Origin: Nocardia spumae
GTDB taxonomy: Bacteria; Actinomycetota; Actinomycetes; Mycobacteriales; Mycobacteriaceae
Length of the DNA stretch: 64,000 nt
Direction of reading: 5' to 3'
Assembly (NCBI RefSeq): GCF_020733635.1
Contig: NZ_JAJFZL010000001.1
Span: 4,712,001-4,776,000 of the forward strand
The notes below the pieces were generated by a model that was not told the origin of the DNA, ran no database searches, and was given only the letters and a program-made list of their open reading frames with translations. Numbering within the stretch: position 1 is the first letter of the stretch; every line of letters starts with the position of its first letter. Both the position numbers and the translations under genes were made by a program. Shown here in pieces: positions 1-10,188 of this stretch.

Positions 1-1815
1 TCCCAGCTGGCCCTCGAATTACCCGGTCACGGAGCTGATGAGGCCGAGCGGGCACTGCGCGAGATCACCTTCGTCGTGGTCGACCTGGAAACCACGGGCA
101 CCAGTCCGGACGGGGATGCGATCACCGAGATCGGCGCGGTCAAGGTGCGCGGCGGCGAGATTCTCGGCGAGTTCGCGACACTCGTCGATCCCGGCCGGGC
201 CATCCCGCCGCAGATCGTGCAGGTCACCGGCATCACAACCGCGATGGTGCTGCAGGCTCCCCGGATCGAAGCCGTACTGCCGGGCTTTCTCGAATTCGCC
301 GCGGGCGCCGTGCTGGTCGCGCACAACGCCCGCTTCGACATGTCGTTCCTGCGCGCGGCGGCGCAGCGCAGCGATACCGCGTGGCCGGCCTTCACCGTGC
401 TGTGCACGGTGCAGCTGGCGCGGCGCATTCTCGATCGAGACGAGGCACCGACGGTGCGGCTGTCCGCGCTGGCACAACTGCTGGGCTCTTCCACCCGGCC
501 GACCCACCGCGCTCTCGACGACGCGCGCGCGACCGTCGACGTCCTGCACGCGCTGTTCGAACGAGTCGGCAATCTGGGGGTGCAGACGCTCGGTGAACTC
601 GTCGACTATCTGCCCGCGGTCACACGGCGCCAACGAGCCAAACGGGTACTGGCCGCCGATCTGCCCGCGGCGCCGGGTGTGTACCTGTTCCGCGGGCCGG
701 CCGAGGAGGTCCTCTATATAGGGACGGCGGTCGATCTGCGCCGCCGCGTACGCAATTACTTCACCGGATCCGAAACCCGCACCCGGATGCGGGAGATGGT
801 CACCCTCGCCACCCGGGTCGACCACGTCCGGTGCGCGCACGGCCTCGAGGCCGGTGTCCGGGAACTGCGGCTGCTGGTGGCACACACCCCGCCCTACAAC
901 CGGCGCTCCAAATTCCCTCAGCGCGCATGGTGGCTGACGCTGACCGATGAGGCCTTCCCCCGTTTCGCGGTGAGCCGCACACCGACCGCCCACGCCCTGG
1001 GCCCCTTCGGTTCTCGCGCCGAGGCCACCGAGGTCGGGGCGATCGTCGCGGAGTACAGCGGGGTGCGCACCTGTACGACCCGGATTCCGCGCGGTGGCAC
1101 GCACGGCGCGCACTGCCCACCCGCCGTCGTGGGCGGATGCCCGGCCACCACATTCGGGGAGCGGGCCACCGCGGCCACCTACGCCGCCGCCCCGCGTGCG
1201 GTGCGGGCACTGTTCACCGGTAGTGACGACGCGCCGCTGCGCGCCATCGCCGAACGGATCGACACCTGTGTCACCGCAGAGCATTTCGAGGCCGCCGCGC
1301 GACTGCGGGACCGGACCTGCACCGTGGTGCGGGCACTGCGGCGCACCCAGCGGCTGGCCGCCCTGGCCCGCATCGCCGAACTGATCGCGGCGCGCCCGGC
1401 CGCTGACGGCGGATGGGACTTCGCGGTCGTTCGCTACGGCCGTCTGGCCGCGGCCGGAACCGCGGCCCGGGGTGTCGCGCCCATGCCGGTGGTCGACAGC
1501 CTGGTCGCCGCGGCCGAAACCGTCCGGCCGGCCACACTGAGCACCACCCCGGACGGCGCAGAAGCCGGACTGCTCTGCGACACAGACGAATTCGACGATC
1601 CCGATCATCCCCCGCTACGCGGCGCCCCACCCGAGGAGACGGCGGTCATCGCCCGCTGGCTGAACCAGCCCGGCACCCGCATCGTGCGCACCACCGACGG
1701 CTATCGCGAGCCACGCCTGGGGGCCGGGCCGTGGTTGTCCTGGGTCGAACGGGCCGAAGCCGCGACTCGCGCCGAATCGGGGGCGGGCGAGTATCTTTCA
1801 CGTACCGGCGCCTGA
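1..1815 (+). CDS. DEDDh exonuclease fused to GIY-YIG (UvrC-like) nuclease, 5' end outside window
   Basis: The reading frame is open from base 1, so the true start lies upstream; an internal GTG at 76 would cut into the first catalytic motif. The N-terminal part is a DnaQ/DEDDh 3'-5' exonuclease: the VVDLETTG motif is encoded around 73-96 and the third motif, HRALDD, around 508-525. A GIY-YIG domain follows, with GVYLFRG and [12 protein letters not shown] around 676-750, as in the UvrC N-terminus. The remaining third resembles the middle of UvrC, but no UvrC C-terminal endonuclease or helix-hairpin-helix region is seen. This architecture is conserved in mycobacteria (Rv2191-like) and is presumed to act in DNA repair; the substrate is unknown. 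The last 18 bases overlap the convergent MarR gene. Confidence 0.9.
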   Translation, partial: SQLALELPGHGADEAERALREITFVVVDLETTGTSPDGDAITEIGAVKVRGGEILGEFATLVDPGRAIPPQIVQVTGITTAMVLQAPRIEAVLPGFLEFAAGAVLVAHNARFDMSFLRAAAQRSDTAWPAFTVLCTVQLARRILDRDEAPTVRLSALAQLLGSSTRPTHRALDDARATVDVLHALFERVGNLGVQTLGELVDYLPAVTRRQRAKRVLAADLPAAPGVYLFRGPAEEVLYIGTAVDLRRRVRNYFTGSETRTRMREMVTLATRVDHVRCAHGLEAGVRELRLLVAHTPPYNRRSKFPQRAWWLTLTDEAFPRFAVSRTPTAHALGPFGSRAEATEVGAIVAEYSGVRTCTTRIPRGGTHGAHCPPAVVGGCPATTFGERATAATYAAAPRAVRALFTGSDDAPLRAIAERIDTCVTAEHFEAAARLRDRTCTVVRALRRTQRLAALARIAELIAARPAADGGWDFAVVRYGRLAAAGTAARGVAPMPVVDSLVAAAETVRPATLSTTPDGAEAGLLCDTDEFDDPDHPPLRGAPPEETAVIARWLNQPGTRIVRTTDGYREPRLGAGPWLSWVERAEAATRAESGAGEYLSRTGA

Positions 1816-2241
1816 GAGCGAGGCCCGCGCCGCCACCAGCGACCGCCGCACCTGTTCGACCGCATCGGCGCCCAGATCGCTTCGCAGGCGCTCCTCGATT
1901 TCGGCGATTCGCGCCGCCGCCACCGCCACCGCGGCGCGTCCGGCCGCCGTGGCGACCACCAGCCGAGCCCGCCGATCGGCGGGATCGAGACGACGCTCGA
2001 CCAGACCACGTCGTTGCAGGTGCGTGACCAATTCCCCCATCGACTGCTGGGTCATCCCCGCCGCCTCGGCCAGTGCGGTCACCCGGGTGCCCGCCGGTTC
2101 GAGATAGCGGAAGACGGCGTAGTGGGCCGGACGCAGCTCCACATCCAGCTCGGTCTTCAGGCGGTCGTTCAGCTGGGCCTCGAATCGGCGAGTGACCTCG
2201 ACGAGCAGCTTCAGCAACGAGTCGGAAACGTCCGTTGACAT
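1798..2241 (-). CDS. MarR family transcriptional regulator
   Basis: A 147-residue protein of typical MarR length. The winged helix shows the usual order: a DNA-recognition segment [19 protein letters not shown] around residues 54-72, then the wing with [16 protein letters not shown] around 80-95 (the D-x-R-x wing signature). The ATG at 2241 sits only 29 bp from the start of the divergent cupin gene at 2271, so a shared operator-promoter is likely and the cupin gene is the natural target. The gap contains a short dyad AAGG-N3-CCTT. No ligand can be read from the sequence. Confidence 0.9.
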   Translation of the reverse strand: MSTDVSDSLLKLLVEVTRRFEAQLNDRLKTELDVELRPAHYAVFRYLEPAGTRVTALAEAAGMTQQSMGELVTHLQRRGLVERRLDPADRRARLVVATAAGRAAVAVAAARIAEIEERLRSDLGADAVEQVRRSLVAARASLSGAGT

Positions 2242-2270
2242 AATACGAAGGCTACCTTTATACCTGAGAT

Positions 2271-2819
2271 ATGCCAGCCACCTTGACCTTCCGCAACGGC
2301 CATCAGGTCACCCACTTGACGGACGGAATCGACGAACACGGCCCGTATCTGCTGCTACGCCATCATCTGCCGGTTCCGGGGCGTCAGGCGGGACCACACT
2401 GGCATCCCGATATCGCCGAGCAGTGGACCGTGCGGCGCGGCAAGCTCGAGTTCCGCGTCGGCGGCCGCACAGTGGTAGCGCGCGAGGGCGATACGCTGGC
2501 GGCCCCGGCCAGGACCGTGCACGCTTTCGCCAGCGTGGCACCGGAGACCGTCATCGACCACGAAATCCGGCCGCCGGCGCGGCACTGGGAGATGTTCCGG
2601 TTCTGGCATGCGCTCGACGCGGCGGGCCGCACTACCCACTCCGGTATTCCGCGCAACCCACTGGCGCTGGCGCTCCTGTGGGACTATCAGGACGGATATC
2701 TGGCCGGCGTTCCGGCACTGCCGCAACGAGCGCTGCTCGGCCCGCTCGCGGCACTCGGCAGGCGGCTCGGCTACGAGCGGCGATTGTTGCGCAAACAGCT
2801 CAGCTCCCCCGGGGTGTGA
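2271..2819 (+). CDS. Cupin domain protein
   Basis: A 182-residue protein. Residues about 20-95 form a cupin barrel: GPHWHPDIAEQWTVRRGKLEFRVG carries the first motif (histidines and a glutamate position replaced by Q) and EGDTLAAPARTVHAFA the second, so metal binding through His residues is plausible. The C-terminal half (HWEMFRFWHAL onward) is a helical tail found in cupins of unknown function. It is divergent from the MarR gene and probably regulated by it. The first 15 residues (ATLTFRNGHQVTH) match many such proteins, supporting the ATG at 2271. No enzymatic role can be assigned. Confidence 0.8.
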   Translation: MPATLTFRNGHQVTHLTDGIDEHGPYLLLRHHLPVPGRQAGPHWHPDIAEQWTVRRGKLEFRVGGRTVVAREGDTLAAPARTVHAFASVAPETVIDHEIRPPARHWEMFRFWHALDAAGRTTHSGIPRNPLALALLWDYQDGYLAGVPALPQRALLGPLAALGRRLGYERRLLRKQLSSPGV

Positions 2820-2849
2820 TCGGCTCGTCGAATCCGGGTCGTTCCCCGC

Positions 2850-3125
2850 TCACTCGCCGATCGAGAAGCCGGCCTCGACATCCGCACTCGAATACGACTT
2901 GAACGCGATATGGGTGGTGGTGCGCAGGACCCCGGTCGTCTTGTTGACCCGGCCGGTCACCACCTCGGCGATCTGCTCGTGGTCACGTACCCGCACCACC
3001 GCGATCAGGTCGACGTCCCCGGCGCAGGAGTACACCTCCGCCACGCCCTCGAGATCGGCCAGCGCCTGCGCGGTTTCGGGGATGCGGGCGGCCTCGGCGT
3101 GGATCAACACGATCGCGGTAATCAT
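2850..3125 (-). CDS. Lrp/AsnC-type ligand-binding (RAM) domain protein
   Basis: A 91-residue stand-alone RAM domain without the DNA-binding helix-turn-helix of full Lrp proteins. It begins MITAIVLIHAEAARIPETAQ and has the GVAEVYSCAGDVDLIAVVRV segment typical of the ligand/oligomer interface. Such small Lrp-like proteins sit next to the cytochrome bc1-aa3 genes in mycolata. It may sense an amino acid or modulate another Lrp protein. It lies downstream of qcrB on the same strand, separated by a hairpin terminator at 3202-3235. Confidence 0.85.
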   Translation of the reverse strand: MITAIVLIHAEAARIPETAQALADLEGVAEVYSCAGDVDLIAVVRVRDHEQIAEVVTGRVNKTTGVLRTTTHIAFKSYSSADVEAGFSIGE

Positions 3126-3201
3126 GGCGCGAGTCTATTGCGCGGCCATCGCACCCGGACAGCCGCCGCTCCCGGCATCTCGAAAGGCACACCACAACGA
3201 C

Positions 3202-3235
3202 GAGGCCCCGAGCCGATTACTCGACTCGGGGCCTC
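3202..3235 (-). terminator. Hairpin terminator after the ctaE-qcrCAB operon
   Basis: An 11-bp perfect stem, GAGGCCCCGAG (3202-3212) with CTCGGGGCCTC (3225-3235), separated by 12 nt. It begins 14 bp past the qcrB stop and precedes the Lrp-like gene. No long T tract follows, as is common in high-GC actinomycetes. Confidence 0.75.
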
Positions 3236-3248
3236 ACGCCGGGATGGA

Positions 3249-4877
3249 TCAGTGGCCGTGCTTGTCGCCACCGCCGCTGGACTGCGCCTGGTACGTGGCC
3301 AGGACCTCCAGCTGCTTGTGCTCGGCCTCGTGCTCGGCGGAGACGAGGGCGTCGGCCTCCGAGGGCGGGTCGGCCCGCAGGAACGAACCGGAACCGGGCT
3401 TGCCGGCCCAGCCGAGCTTGTTCATCTTCTTCGGCACCGGCGCACCCTGGTACTCCAGCGGAATCGGGTGGCCGTGCGAGTCGACCGGGCCCAGCGGCTG
3501 GTGCACCTCGATGTACTCACCGTGCGGCAGGCGCTTGATCACACCGGTCTCGATGCCGTGCTCGAGCACCGCGCGGTCGGCGCGCTGCAGACCCAGGCAC
3601 AGCCGGTACGCCAGGAAGTAGGCGATCGGCGGCGCCAGCAGCAGGGCGATGCGGAAGAACCACGTCGTCGCGTTCAGCGACACATCGAACTTCAGCGCGA
3701 TGATGTCGTTGACACACGCCAGCGTCAGCACCAGATAGAAGGCGATGGCCATGGCACCGATCGCGGTACGCACCGGCACGTCACGCGGACGCTGCAGGAT
3801 GTTGTGCGCGACCGTGTCACCGGTGAGCCGCTTCTCGATCCACGGGTAGGCGATCAGCACCGTGAACACCAAGCCCATGATGAGCGCGACCCAGAACGGC
3901 GCCGGCACGGTGTAGCGGCCCAGATACAGCTCCCACGGCGGCATCAGACGCGCCATACCGTCGGTCCACATCATGTAGAAGTCCGGCTGCGAACCCGCGG
4001 ACACCTGGGACGGGTTGTAGGGACCCAGGTTCCAGATCGGGTTGATCTGCAGGACACCACCCATGACGGCGACGACACCGAGGGTGAACATGAAGAACGC
4101 ACCCTGGTCGGCGGCGAACACCGGCACGATACGGGCGCCGACGACATTGTTCTCGGTGCGGCCGGGGCCGGGGAACTGGGTGTGCTTCTGGTACCAGACG
4201 ATCGCCACGTGGGCGGCGATCAGCGCCAGCATGATGCCCGGGAACAACAGGATGTGCGCGACGTACAGGCGCGGGATGATGATCGTGCCCGGGAAGTCAC
4301 CGCCGAAGATCAGCCAGTGCATCCAGGTACCGACCAGCGGAATACCCATCGTGATGCCACCGAACGCGGCGCGCAGACCGGTACCGGACAGCAGATCGTC
4401 GGGCAGCGAGTACCCGAAGAAACCCTCGAACATCGCCAGCACCAGCAGCAGCGAGCCGATCACCCAGTTCGCCTCACGCGGCTTGCGGAACGCGCCGGTG
4501 AAGAAGATGCGGAACAGGTGGATGATGATCGAGCACGCGAACAGCAGCGCCGCCCAGTGGTGCACCTGGCGGACGAACAGACCGCCGCGCACCTCGAAGG
4601 AGATGTTCAGCGCCGTCTCGTAGGCACGCGACATTGTGACGCCACGCAGCGGCTGGTAGGCGCCCTGGTACACGACCTCGGTCATCGACGGATCGAAGAA
4701 CAGGGTCAGGTACACACCCGACAGCAGCAGGATGATGAACGCGTACAGCGCGATTTCACCCAGCAGGAACGACCAGTGGGTCGGGAAGACCTTGTTGATC
4801 GACCGCTTCACGAACGCGGCGGCGCGATACCGCTCGTCCATCTCGTTGGCCTGAGCGACCACTTTGCTAGGGCTCAT
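3249..4877 (-). CDS. qcrB: Cytochrome bc1 complex cytochrome b subunit
   Basis: A 542-residue integral membrane protein of the actinobacterial menaquinol:cytochrome c reductase, which transfers electrons from menaquinol to cytochrome cc (QcrC) and on to the aa3 oxidase. Eight or more hydrophobic segments are visible. The b-heme histidines lie in [21 protein letters not shown] (about residues 103-123) and in [12 protein letters not shown]...[10 protein letters not shown]. The quinol-site PPWELY motif (variant of PEWY) is at about residue 315. The C-terminal extension after the eighth helix, rich in His/Glu, is typical of the actinobacterial form. Last gene of the ctaE-qcrC-qcrA-qcrB operon; the 73-bp gap to qcrA is the largest in it. 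Confidence 0.97.
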   Translation of the reverse strand: MSPSKVVAQANEMDERYRAAAFVKRSINKVFPTHWSFLLGEIALYAFIILLLSGVYLTLFFDPSMTEVVYQGAYQPLRGVTMSRAYETALNISFEVRGGLFVRQVHHWAALLFACSIIIHLFRIFFTGAFRKPREANWVIGSLLLVLAMFEGFFGYSLPDDLLSGTGLRAAFGGITMGIPLVGTWMHWLIFGGDFPGTIIIPRLYVAHILLFPGIMLALIAAHVAIVWYQKHTQFPGPGRTENNVVGARIVPVFAADQGAFFMFTLGVVAVMGGVLQINPIWNLGPYNPSQVSAGSQPDFYMMWTDGMARLMPPWELYLGRYTVPAPFWVALIMGLVFTVLIAYPWIEKRLTGDTVAHNILQRPRDVPVRTAIGAMAIAFYLVLTLACVNDIIALKFDVSLNATTWFFRIALLLAPPIAYFLAYRLCLGLQRADRAVLEHGIETGVIKRLPHGEYIEVHQPLGPVDSHGHPIPLEYQGAPVPKKMNKLGWAGKPGSGSFLRADPPSEADALVSAEHEAEHKQLEVLATYQAQSSGGGDKHGH

Positions 4878-4950
4878 GCCTGCACCTCGCTGACGCTCGG
4901 TTCCAGCATGTGCCCTGCACGCTGGAACATGATTCGCTCACTTCGTTCGC

Positions 4951-6123
4951 TCATGAACGACGCTCCCAGAAGGCCGGACCGAGCGGCTCGATGAAGTCGC
5001 CGTTGGCGACCAGGAATCCCTCGGAATTGACGGTGATGGGCAGCTGCGGCAGCGCACGGGCAGCAGGACCGAAGACCGGCTTACCCCACTCGGTGGCCGA
5101 GAACTGCGACTGATGGCACGGGCACAGGATGCGGTTGGTCTGCTGCTCGTACAGCGAGGTCGGGCAGCCCAGGTGGGTGCAGATCTTCGAGTAGGCGAAG
5201 TAGTCGCCGAAGTTGAAGCTCTCCTGGCCCCTGCGCTTGACCGCCTTCTGCGCGTCCTCGGTGCGCAGGCGGATCAACATGACCGCGTTGCGGATGCCAC
5301 GCAGCGACTGGAGAGTCTCCTCCTCGTTGCCGCGCCACTCTTCCTTCCAGGGGAACACGGTCTCCATGGCGCCGGCGTCCAGATCCTCCGGACGCACCAG
5401 CACGATGTCCTCGGGCCGTCCGGTGTCCTTGCGCAGGAAGATGGTCTGCCCCGGGAAGTCCGGGGTCCAGCCCGACACCCACAGCGGGGACTTCATGCCC
5501 TTGGCCCACGGGTTCTTGATCATGCCGCCGACGAACAGGAACAGTGCGCCGATACCCAGCACACCCACGCCCAGTCCGGCGGTGCGGGTGATCATCTTGC
5601 GACGGCCCAGCGTCGAGGTCTCCAGCGCATCCGACAGCTGCGCGCCCAGGGTACGCCGCTCCACCTCGTCGGAAGGACCGTCGTGGCGGGTCTGGATGGA
5701 GATCTCGTTCGGGACGAACTTCTTGCGGATGATGACCGCGGCGACACCGATGGCCAGCACCGCGACACCCAGCAGCAGGCCGTAGAGCGGCGTGGCCAGC
5801 GAGTACAGGCCGTTGCCGTCCTCGTTGCGGCCCTTGTACTCCCAGGGCCAGAACAGGAAGACGCCGATCAGCGCCGCGGCGCACAGGCCGGAGATGGCGA
5901 ACCACAGCGTGACGTGGCGTTCTGCCCGCTTCTCCGCGCGGGTGCCCGGAACCGGCCAGCGCGGAGCGCGGTAGACGACGTCGACGCCGTCGCGCGCGGT
6001 GCCGAGTTCGACCAGCTCTTCGGTCGACATCGCGTCGAGCTGCTCCTCGGTCGGGTTCAGGTTCACACCCTTACCGCTGCCGTCCTCAGGCCGGCTCATG
6101 TCCTTTTGCTCCTGTTCACTCAT
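4951..6123 (-). CDS. qcrA: Cytochrome bc1 complex Rieske iron-sulfur subunit
   Basis: A 390-residue Rieske protein with the three N-terminal transmembrane segments characteristic of actinobacterial QcrA (about residues 75-95, 110-130, 180-200) and the 2Fe-2S motifs CTHLGC and CPCHQS near residues 325-350. It accepts electrons from menaquinol at QcrB and passes them to QcrC. The ATG at 6123 is chosen because it overlaps the qcrC stop as ATGA (6120-6123), implying translational coupling; a second ATG at 6099 also has a purine-rich leader and cannot be excluded. Confidence 0.96.
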   Translation of the reverse strand: MSEQEQKDMSRPEDGSGKGVNLNPTEEQLDAMSTEELVELGTARDGVDVVYRAPRWPVPGTRAEKRAERHVTLWFAISGLCAAALIGVFLFWPWEYKGRNEDGNGLYSLATPLYGLLLGVAVLAIGVAAVIIRKKFVPNEISIQTRHDGPSDEVERRTLGAQLSDALETSTLGRRKMITRTAGLGVGVLGIGALFLFVGGMIKNPWAKGMKSPLWVSGWTPDFPGQTIFLRKDTGRPEDIVLVRPEDLDAGAMETVFPWKEEWRGNEEETLQSLRGIRNAVMLIRLRTEDAQKAVKRRGQESFNFGDYFAYSKICTHLGCPTSLYEQQTNRILCPCHQSQFSATEWGKPVFGPAARALPQLPITVNSEGFLVANGDFIEPLGPAFWERRS

Positions 6124-7001
6124 GATCGCGATCCGATCCACATCGCAGCGCCGACCAGCACGATGATGCCGGCGATCCAGATGGCGAGGGCCTCGGTCGC
6201 GGGGCCGAGTCCACCCAGACCGTATCCGCCCTCCGACTTGGTCTCGGTGCGGTCCTTCACATATGCCACGATGTCACGTTTCTCCTCCGGTGACAGCTGC
6301 CGGTCGGAGAATTTCGGCATGTTCTGCGGGCCGGTGAGCATCGCGGTGTAGATCTGCTGCGCGCTCGCGGGCTCCAGCGGCGGAGCGAACTTACCGGAGG
6401 ACAACGCGCCGCCCTTACCGGTGAAGTTGTGGCAGGACGCGCAGTTGAGGCGGAACAACTCGCCACCGCGGCCCAGATCCGCACCCTTGATCAGGGAATC
6501 CTGGGCGATCTCACCGTTCGGATCGCGCACCACGGTCGGACCGCCGCCGTTGGCCGCGACGTACGCGCCCAGTGCGTCGGTCTGGCGGGCGTCGAACTTC
6601 GGGGGCTTGCGCTGGATCTGCGCACCGTTGCCCGCGGCGGGCATACGGCCGGTGGACACCTGGAAGTAGACCGCCGCCTCGCCGACACCGATGAGGCTGG
6701 GACCGCGATCCTGTACACCCTGCAGGTTCGCGCCGTGGCAGGTGATGCAGGAGGTCTCGTAGATCTGCTTACCCTCGCGAATCAGCGCCGACTGATCCTC
6801 ATTGGCGGTGGCGACCTGCGCATGCGGGGTGAGCGCCGAGGCCGCGAAGCCGGCTCCGACGAGGCCCATCAGAAGAACCAGACCACCGGCGACCTTGCGG
6901 CGCATCCGACGCTGCTTGCGGGTCTTGATGGCCTGGTTGTTCTCAGCGCTACCGATCCCGGGGCTGGTGGGATCTGGCGCTGACGGGGGAGATGAACTCA
7001 T
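6120..7001 (-). CDS. qcrC: Diheme cytochrome c subunit of cytochrome bc1 complex
   Basis: A 293-residue membrane-anchored cytochrome cc. After an N-terminal signal-anchor (around [20 protein letters not shown]) come two CXXCH heme sites, CITCHG and CASCHN, and a C-terminal transmembrane anchor ([20 protein letters not shown]). It links QcrB/QcrA to the CtaC Cu-A site without a soluble cytochrome c. The ATG at 7001 is preferred because AAAGGGA precedes it; an upstream in-frame start at 7070 lacks such a site. It overlaps qcrA by 4 bp. Confidence 0.95.
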   Translation of the reverse strand: MSSSPPSAPDPTSPGIGSAENNQAIKTRKQRRMRRKVAGGLVLLMGLVGAGFAASALTPHAQVATANEDQSALIREGKQIYETSCITCHGANLQGVQDRGPSLIGVGEAAVYFQVSTGRMPAAGNGAQIQRKPPKFDARQTDALGAYVAANGGGPTVVRDPNGEIAQDSLIKGADLGRGGELFRLNCASCHNFTGKGGALSSGKFAPPLEPASAQQIYTAMLTGPQNMPKFSDRQLSPEEKRDIVAYVKDRTETKSEGGYGLGGLGPATEALAIWIAGIIVLVGAAMWIGSRS

Positions 7002-7084
7002 CTGTGTCCCTTTGAGTAGACGGAACCGACTTGTGCAAAGTGTGTATTTGTCGCGGGCCGCGGTGGGCAACGACCGCCGCCCGG

Positions 7085-7696
7085 CTAGCGGACGAAGTAG
7101 ATCGTGGCGAACAGCCCGATCCAGACGATGTCGACGAAGTGCCAGTAGTAGGAGACGACGATCGCGGCGGTGGCCTGTGCCGGCGTGAACTTACTGATCT
7201 TGGTGCGGATCAGCAGGAAGATGAACGCGATGAGACCGCCGATGACGTGCAGACCGTGGAAGCCGGTGGTGATGAAGAACACCGAGCCGTAGATGCTGCT
7301 CGAGATCGTGGTGCCCTCCGAGTAGAGCGCGTGGTACTCGGTGCCCTGGCCGATCACGAAGAACAGGCCCATGAAGAAGGTGAGCAGGTACCAGCGCCGC
7401 AGCCCGAAGACGTCACCGCGCTCGGCGGAGAACACGCCCATCTGGCAGGTGAACGAGGACGCGATCAGCACGGCCGTGACCGGCACGGCGAGCTTGAGGT
7501 TCAGCTCGGTCGGTTCCGGCGGCCAGTTGCCATGGGCCTGGGCACGAGCGACGAAATACATGGCGAAGAGGCCGGCGAAGAACATCAGCTCGCTCGACAG
7601 CCAGATGATGGTTCCGACGCTGACCATGTTGGGCCGGTTCAGCGAGTGCACACGCTGAGTAATGGCCGATCCTGGTGTCCCTACTGCGGTCGTCAC
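7085..7696 (-). CDS. ctaE: Cytochrome c oxidase subunit III
   Basis: A 203-residue aa3 oxidase subunit III with five hydrophobic helices; [14 protein letters not shown] and [20 protein letters not shown] near the C-terminus are family signatures. The GTG at 7696 gives the usual length (about 203 aa) and begins [20 protein letters not shown]; the frame stays open upstream to 8185 but that part is arginine-rich, non-homologous and opposite another gene. First gene of the operon leading into qcrCAB (83 bp to qcrC start), reflecting the bc1-aa3 supercomplex. Confidence 0.95.
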   Translation of the reverse strand: MTTAVGTPGSAITQRVHSLNRPNMVSVGTIIWLSSELMFFAGLFAMYFVARAQAHGNWPPEPTELNLKLAVPVTAVLIASSFTCQMGVFSAERGDVFGLRRWYLLTFFMGLFFVIGQGTEYHALYSEGTTISSSIYGSVFFITTGFHGLHVIGGLIAFIFLLIRTKISKFTPAQATAAIVVSYYWHFVDIVWIGLFATIYFVR

Positions 7697-7906
7697 GCCG
7701 GTAAGTATGACTCGTCGTAGTACGACAGGCGTACCCGGGTGCGAATTCGGGGTGTCGGGTCCGGAATCACCAGCGCGCGTGCGGGTCTGGGACCCGGTTC
7801 GGCGTGTCCGGTGAACCCGCAGGTCGAGCGGCGATGCCGACGCGGGTACCACGGGTTTTCCGGGGTATGCGATATTGCGGGCGAGCGCGGAAGAAGGCGG
7901 GTGGAA

Positions 7907-8338
7907 ATGGGAATCCGGTCGGTGTGGCGACGGCTGTCGGGCCGCGACGCGGCGGTGGAATTGGATCCGGCGCGAACGGATCTGGTGGTGGTGGTCTCCG
8001 GTTTCGACGACGCCGAGGCCTGTTCGAGCGCACTCGCGCGAGCGGTGGGCTGGCGCGCCTCGGAGCCCACCGTGCTGCGCCATCATCTGCGGGTACCCGC
8101 CGGCGCGTGGGAGGCCGTCGTCGCGATCGCCGCGCAGGACGGGTACTCCCCCGCGGATCCCGCCGGCGCGAACGATTCCGGTCATATCGAGTTGGTATTA
8201 CAGCGGACACAGGTGCTCGACGCCCTGCATTGTTCGCAGGAACGCGCGCGCATGGCCGGATTGGCGCAACGGCACGAGGGGACGGTGCTGGGCTGGGATG
8301 CGCTCCAGCCGAGCGGCTCGGGCGGCGATTCCCGGTAA
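7907..8338 (+). CDS. Conserved hypothetical protein between ctaE and trpD
   Basis: A 143-residue protein I do not recognise. It has a hydrophobic strand [10 protein letters not shown] at about 24-33, then [25 protein letters not shown] and a [29 protein letters not shown] helix, suggesting a small alpha/beta fold. No signal peptide or membrane helix. The start is uncertain: ATG at 7907 follows GGCGGG, a GTG two codons earlier (7901) is equally possible. It is divergent from ctaE, and upstream of trpD in the same direction. Confidence 0.65.
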   Translation: MGIRSVWRRLSGRDAAVELDPARTDLVVVVSGFDDAEACSSALARAVGWRASEPTVLRHHLRVPAGAWEAVVAIAAQDGYSPADPAGANDSGHIELVLQRTQVLDALHCSQERARMAGLAQRHEGTVLGWDALQPSGSGGDSR

Positions 8339-8489
8339 CCGGGCCGCGGCGGCGCACGCCGACCGGAAAGAAGTTGCCTCCTCCGATTAGGCTGCTAGCC
8401 GGGCAGCCGCGGACAACCGCGCAGGTGCCTTCCGCCCGCACCCGCGTCGACGGACGACGGGGGTGTGCCGATCGCGAACGGGAGATGTG

Positions 8490-9542
8490 ATGAGCGCGCG
8501 CAGCTGGCCCGAGATTCTCGGTGCCCTGACCGACGGGGTCGATCTGACCGCGGAGGAGGCCGCGTGGGCGATCGACGAGATCTTCTCCGACAACGCCACC
8601 TCGGCCCAGATCGCCGCCTTCGGTGTGGCGATCAAGATGAAGGGCCCCACCGCGATCGAGCTGGCCGGTCTGGCGCAGGGCATGCTCGGCCACGCCCGCC
8701 GGGTGTCACTCGATATCGGCGCGGTCGACATCGTGGGCACCGGTGGTGACCGTTCCGGCACCGTCAATATCTCCACCATGTCCTCGGTCGTCGTCGCCGC
8801 GGCCGGCATTCCCGTCGTCAAGCACGGCAATCGCGCGGCGTCGTCGAAGAGCGGCGGCGCGGATGTGCTCGAGGCGCTGGGCGTGCGGATCGCGCTGAGC
8901 CCCGAGGCGGTGGCGCAGTGCGTGCGCGAGGTCGGAATCGGCTTCTGTTTCGCGCCGATGTTCCACCCGGCGCTGCGGTTCGCGGGTCCGGCCCGCAAGG
9001 AGATCGGCATACCGACCGTGTTCAACGTGCTCGGCCCGCTGACGAATCCGGCACAACCCAGTGCGGGCCTGATCGGCTGCGCCTTCGCCGACCTGGTCCC
9101 GGTGATCGCGGGAGCCTTCGCCGAACGCGGCACCAACGCGCTGGTCGTGCGCGGCAACGACGGCCTCGACGAGATCACCACGGCCGACACCACCGATGTC
9201 TGGGTGGTCACCGGCGGACAGAAGTACGAGACGGCGATCGATCCGGCGGGTCTCGGAATCGACCGGGTGGATCCGGCCGCCCTGCGTGGTGGCGACGCCA
9301 CGGTCAACGCCGCGATCGCGCGCGAGATGTTCGACGGCGCCACCGGTCCGGTCCGCGACGCCGTCCTGCTGAACTCCGCGGCCGCGATCGTCGCCTACGA
9401 GCTCACCCCGGACCGTGCGGCGACCGATATCCACGATCTGCTGCGGCCCGCGCTGCAGCGGGTCGCGGGCGCGGTCGACTCCGGTGCGGCCACCGCGCTG
9501 CTGGATCGCTGGGTGAAGGTGAGCAACGAACTCGCCGACTGA
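8490..9542 (+). CDS. trpD: Anthranilate phosphoribosyltransferase
   Basis: A 350-residue enzyme of tryptophan synthesis that joins anthranilate and PRPP to phosphoribosyl-anthranilate. The PRPP/Mg loop VGTGGDRSGTVNISTMSS (about residues 84-101), KHGNRAASSKSG (about 111-122), the anthranilate-site FCFAPMFHPALR and the NVLGPLTNPAQP motif are all present. The ATG at 8490 is preceded by GGGAGA. Adjacent ctaE on the other strand is the mycobacterial arrangement. No other trp gene is nearby. Confidence 0.97.
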   Translation: MSARSWPEILGALTDGVDLTAEEAAWAIDEIFSDNATSAQIAAFGVAIKMKGPTAIELAGLAQGMLGHARRVSLDIGAVDIVGTGGDRSGTVNISTMSSVVVAAAGIPVVKHGNRAASSKSGGADVLEALGVRIALSPEAVAQCVREVGIGFCFAPMFHPALRFAGPARKEIGIPTVFNVLGPLTNPAQPSAGLIGCAFADLVPVIAGAFAERGTNALVVRGNDGLDEITTADTTDVWVVTGGQKYETAIDPAGLGIDRVDPAALRGGDATVNAAIAREMFDGATGPVRDAVLLNSAAAIVAYELTPDRAATDIHDLLRPALQRVAGAVDSGAATALLDRWVKVSNELAD

Positions 9543-9696
9543 GCCGCGTCGGGTCCTCGACATCGGTATTCGGTTCGACATCGGCACGCGGTCAGTAGAA
9601 TAGGGCGGAAAGCGGGCAGCGTAGACCGACCTTCGCGCGACTGGTCGTCGGGTGCGACCGGGCGCGGGTGTCCCGTGAACCTCGAGGAGCGGCGCC

Positions 9697-10188
9697 ATGA
9701 GCTTTCGGAAAACACCACGGGGTACGCGCGGTAAGCCCGCGATGACGGCCAATCCGGTCAGCCGGGCCGTGATGAAGGGGATGGAACGGTTCCATCATTG
9801 GCGCGGTGACCGATTCCAGGGCATGGATCTGCTGTATCTGACCACCGTCGGCGCGAAGTCGGGTGCACGACGCCGGGTGAGTGTGGCCCGGTTCCCCGAC
9901 GAGAACGGCTGGCTGGTCGTGGCGTCGATGGCGGGCTCGCGCGACAATCCGGCGTGGTATCACAACATCGCCGCCCACCCCGACCAGGTGTGGGCCGAGG
10001 TGGGCGGGCGCGAATTCCCGGTGCGCGTCGAGCAACTCGAGGGTGCGGCGCGGGATGCGGCCTGGAACCGCATCTGTGTCGAACAACCGCGGTTCCACGG
10101 ATACGAGCAGAAGACCGATCGGGTCATGCCCGTCCTGAAGCTCACCCCGAACGCCGACCAGCCGCCCGGACGCGGTCAGCCCAGATAG
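9697..10188 (+). CDS. Nitroreductase-family deazaflavin (F420)-dependent oxidoreductase
   Basis: A 163-residue protein of the Ddn/FDOR-A family, which uses cofactor F420 for reduction of quinones or other substrates. The signature lines are present: LLYLTTVGAKSGARRRVSVARF (about residues 47-68) and GSRDNPAWYHNIAAHPDQVWAEVGG (about 82-106), containing the conserved N-P-x-W-Y-x-N-x-x-A-x-P core. The substrate is not predictable. It is convergent with the maoC-like gene and overlaps it by 13 bp. Confidence 0.9.
   Translation: MSFRKTPRGTRGKPAMTANPVSRAVMKGMERFHHWRGDRFQGMDLLYLTTVGAKSGARRRVSVARFPDENGWLVVASMAGSRDNPAWYHNIAAHPDQVWAEVGGREFPVRVEQLEGAARDAAWNRICVEQPRFHGYEQKTDRVMPVLKLTPNADQPPGRGQPR

Noticed and set aside
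4901..4955. TTCCAGC/GCTGGAA inverted repeat and a CTCACTTCGTTCGCTCAT stretch between qcrA and qcrB
   Set aside because: The dyad is short with a bulged inner stem, and the second motif is a frequent short actinobacterial sequence; I could not show a function or a repeat family from this window alone.
2910..4994. A 694-codon open frame on the + strand opposite qcrB
   Set aside because: It is antisense to a clear qcrB; its product is Arg/His/Asp-rich without family motifs, as expected for antisense frames in GC-rich coding DNA.
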